Positions 6,110-7,452 of a DNA stretch of 7,452 nt are shown here, one piece after another; within the stretch, counting starts at the first letter, position 1, and each line of letters starts with the position of its first letter. The DNA lies in assembly GCA_004298075.1 (NCBI GenBank), contig SCRK01000130.1:1-7452 (forward strand), written 5' to 3'. Origin of the DNA: a bacterium (lineage in GTDB: Bacteria > Omnitrophota > Gorgyraeia > Gygaellales > Profunditerraquicolaceae). Made by a program: the position numbers and the translations under genes. The notes below the pieces were generated by a model. It was not told the DNA's origin, searched no databases, and worked only from the letters and a program-made list of their open reading frames with translations.

Positions 6110-7375
6110 ATGAGTCAGGAACTATTGGCAATTATCGAACAGATCGAACGTGAAAAAGGAATTAAAAAAGAGATCATGCTTGAAGCGGTGGAAAGCGCTT
6201 TGCTCTCCGCTGCCAAGAGGGTGATCGACTTAAAACCGGATGAGCAGTTCAAGGTGGAAATAGATCGCGCGACCGGCGAGATCCGGGCTTTTCGCAATAA
6301 TGAGCCGGTGACCAACATTGATTTCGGCCGCATCGCCGCTTCTACCGCGCGTCAGGTGATCATCCAGAAGATGCGCGAGGCGGAAAAGGATGTGGTTTTC
6401 AATGAATTCCAGAACCGCGTGGGCGAGATCGTCAGCGGCACGGTCTACCGTTTTGAAAAGGGAAATATTATCGTTGACCTCCTGGGAAAAGCCGAAGGCA
6501 TCCTGATCAAGCGCGAGCAATCTCCCGCTGAAGAATTCAAGCAGGGCCAGCGTATCCGGGCGTATGTCGTGGAGGTGAAGAAGGATGTCAAGGGACCGCA
6601 GATCATCTTATCGCGCGCGCATCCTAATTTAGTCAAAGAGCTCTTTGAGCTGGAGGTCCCGGAGATCTACGAGGGGATCGTGGAGATAAAGGCTATATCC
6701 CGCCAGGCAGGAGAGCGCACCAAGATAGCGGTCTCTTCAAAGAATGACAAAGTTGATTCTGTGGGCGCCTGCGTGGGCATGCGCGGAAACCGGGTAAGAA
6801 ATATCGTCAATGAACTGCAGGGGGAGAAGATCGATATCGTCCGCTATAATGATGATGTGCGCGAATATATCAAAGCTGCGCTTTCTCCGGCCAAGGTCTC
6901 TGAGATCAAATTGGACAAGGAGAAAATGAAGGCATCGGTCGTGGTTGATGATGACCAGCTTTCATTGTCTATCGGCAAGCACGGGCAGAATGTGCGCCTG
7001 GCTTCGCGGCTGGTGGGCTGGGAGCTGGATATCCGCACCAAGAGCATGATCGCCTCCGAGGCGCTTGGAGGGGTGGGTGAGAAAAAGGCCGCTGCCGAAG
7101 CCCAGGTAGAGGAGGAGAAAGCCGCGGAGAAGCCGAAGAAGGCAAAAAAAGAGGCTGCCAAAAAAGCGGTTAAAAAAGCAGGCAAGAAAAAAGAAGCAGC
7201 TTCTTTGGAAGGGCTCTCGGGCGTGGGGGAGAAGGTCATTGCCAGCCTGGAAAAGGCGGGTATTAAAAGTATAGAAGATATACTTAAAGCCAAAGCAGAA
7301 GGACTGATGGAGATCAAGGGTATCGGAGAGAAGAAGGCGCAAAAGATCATCGCCGAAGCCAAGAAACTATCTTAA
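6110..7375 (+). CDS. nusA: Transcription termination/antitermination factor NusA with C-terminal helix-hairpin-helix
   Basis: This 421-aa RNA polymerase-associated factor modulates pausing, intrinsic termination and antitermination. Domains in order are an N-terminal RNAP-binding domain (about 1-100, including FNEFQNRVGEIV at its end), then an S1 domain (about 105-175, with VYRFEKGNIIVDLLGKAEG). KH1 follows (core GACVGMRG at 219-226, then NELQGEKIDIV), then KH2 (SIGKHGQNVRLASRL, Gly289-Gly292). A Lys/Ala/Glu-rich low-complexity linker occupies about 320-365. Residues 366-420 form two helix-hairpin-helix motifs, GLSGVGEKV and IKGIGEKKA, resembling the repeats at the C-terminus of some NusA proteins. 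E. coli NusA (495 aa) carries two acidic repeats there, and Bacillus NusA ends after KH2, so this is an intermediate layout. The start has a GGAG site. An A7 run in the linker is discussed separately as a possible slippage site. Confidence 0.96.
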   Translation: MSQELLAIIEQIEREKGIKKEIMLEAVESALLSAAKRVIDLKPDEQFKVEIDRATGEIRAFRNNEPVTNIDFGRIAASTARQVIIQKMREAEKDVVFNEFQNRVGEIVSGTVYRFEKGNIIVDLLGKAEGILIKREQSPAEEFKQGQRIRAYVVEVKKDVKGPQIILSRAHPNLVKELFELEVPEIYEGIVEIKAISRQAGERTKIAVSSKNDKVDSVGACVGMRGNRVRNIVNELQGEKIDIVRYNDDVREYIKAALSPAKVSEIKLDKEKMKASVVVDDDQLSLSIGKHGQNVRLASRLVGWELDIRTKSMIASEALGGVGEKKAAAEAQVEEEKAAEKPKKAKKEAAKKAVKKAGKKKEAASLEGLSGVGEKVIASLEKAGIKSIEDILKAKAEGLMEIKGIGEKKAQKIIAEAKKLS

Positions 7376-7380
7376 TATAA

Positions 7381-7389
7381 AAGGAAGGG
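7381..7389 (+). promoter_or_regulatory. Shine-Dalgarno site for the gene after nusA
   Basis: AAGGAAGGG lies in the 17-base gap after nusA. Its AGGA core is 7 bases before the ATG at 7393. It is the strongest evidence that this short terminal ORF is a real gene start. Confidence 0.7.
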
Positions 7390-7392
7390 ATC

Positions 7393-7452
7393 ATGCCCAA
7401 AACAAAAAAAGAAAAAACAGCGGTTAAAAAAACAGCTAAGCCTAAGGTCAAA
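7393..7452 (+). CDS. infB: Probable translation initiation factor IF-2, first 20 codons only (3' truncated by window edge)
   Basis: Only the ATG and 20 codons are visible, reading MPKTKKEKTAVKKTAKPKVK. The frame is open to the window end and preceded by a strong Shine-Dalgarno site. The Lys/Ala/Thr-rich, low-complexity start is typical of the disordered N-terminal region of IF-2, the GTPase that brings initiator tRNA to the 30S subunit, and infB normally follows nusA. No GTPase domain is in view, so the name rests on gene order and composition. An alternative is a small YlxR- or L7Ae-like gene, which often sits between nusA and infB, but the start does not resemble a YlxR protein. Confidence 0.65.
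   Translation, partial: MPKTKKEKTAVKKTAKPKVK

Noticed and set aside
7110..7115. Perfect AGGAGG inside nusA as an internal translation start
   Set aside because: It encodes part of a run of Glu codons and no ATG, GTG or TTG lies at usable distance in any sensible frame.
6844..7362. A 172-codon minus-strand open frame opposite nusA
   Set aside because: Its Ser/Phe/Ala-rich translation is the antisense of the Lys/Glu/Ala-rich linker; it has no recognisable domain and lies wholly over a conserved gene.
7393..7452. YlxR-like small gene instead of infB
   Set aside because: YlxR starts usually show an early Arg/Lys then CxxC-type motif; the 20 visible residues are uniformly Lys/Ala/Thr-rich. Not fully excluded.
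1..7452. CRISPR arrays, insertion sequences, tRNA/rRNA genes, riboswitches
   Set aside because: Coding genes fill the window except for gaps of 3, 20 and 17 bases. No direct-repeat array, transposase or folded RNA element was seen.

Overview
This window is a compact stretch of a bacterial chromosome. It carries eight genes, all on the + strand and packed end to end. In order: the 3' part of dxr (MEP isoprenoid pathway), rseP (site-2 membrane protease), ispG (MEP pathway), a CpaF/TadA-type secretion ATPase, proS (prolyl-tRNA synthetase), rimP (30S maturation), nusA (transcription elongation/termination) and the first 20 codons of what is probably infB (translation initiation factor IF-2). Junctions between successive genes are -4, 0, -7, +3, -8, +20 and +17 bases. 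There is no gap long enough for an internal promoter plus leader, and I see no terminator, RNA gene, mobile element or CRISPR array. The simplest reading is one long polycistronic unit that begins upstream of the window and continues downstream.

The backbone dxr-rseP-ispG-proS-rimP-nusA-infB is a well-known ancestral bacterial neighbourhood. It joins isoprenoid precursor synthesis and envelope proteolysis to the translation/transcription factor cluster. The order alone does not fix the phylum. Base composition looks roughly balanced. The combination of a short proS without its editing domain, a NusA with a Lys/Ala linker plus helix-hairpin-helix tail, and a Lys-rich IF-2 start would suit a little-cultivated lineage such as Candidatus Omnitrophota. 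That assignment is an inference from general resemblance and is not demonstrated here.

MEP-pathway part (1-3131): Dxr makes MEP and IspG carries out the penultimate step, MEcPP to HMBPP. RseP sits between them. Translation is apparently coupled across dxr/rseP (ATGA overlap) and rseP/ispG (stop directly followed by start), because neither downstream gene has a convincing Shine-Dalgarno sequence.

Inserted part (3125-4387): a full-length CpaF-like ATPase with intact Walker A, Walker B and His-box motifs lies exactly between ispG and proS. No pilus or secretion partner genes are present in the window. It overlaps ispG and has its own strong ribosome binding site, so it looks like an integrated member of the operon. 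It is the most out-of-place gene here.

Translation/transcription part (4391-7452): ProRS lacks the large INS editing domain found in E. coli-type enzymes. Two CxxC pairs, which in many relatives flank INS, are brought together as a compact putative zinc ribbon. RimP and NusA are canonical in their cores. NusA ends in a low-complexity linker and a helix-hairpin-helix domain. I found no clear evidence of a wholly new biological system; the points worth following are the ATPase insertion and the ProRS architecture.
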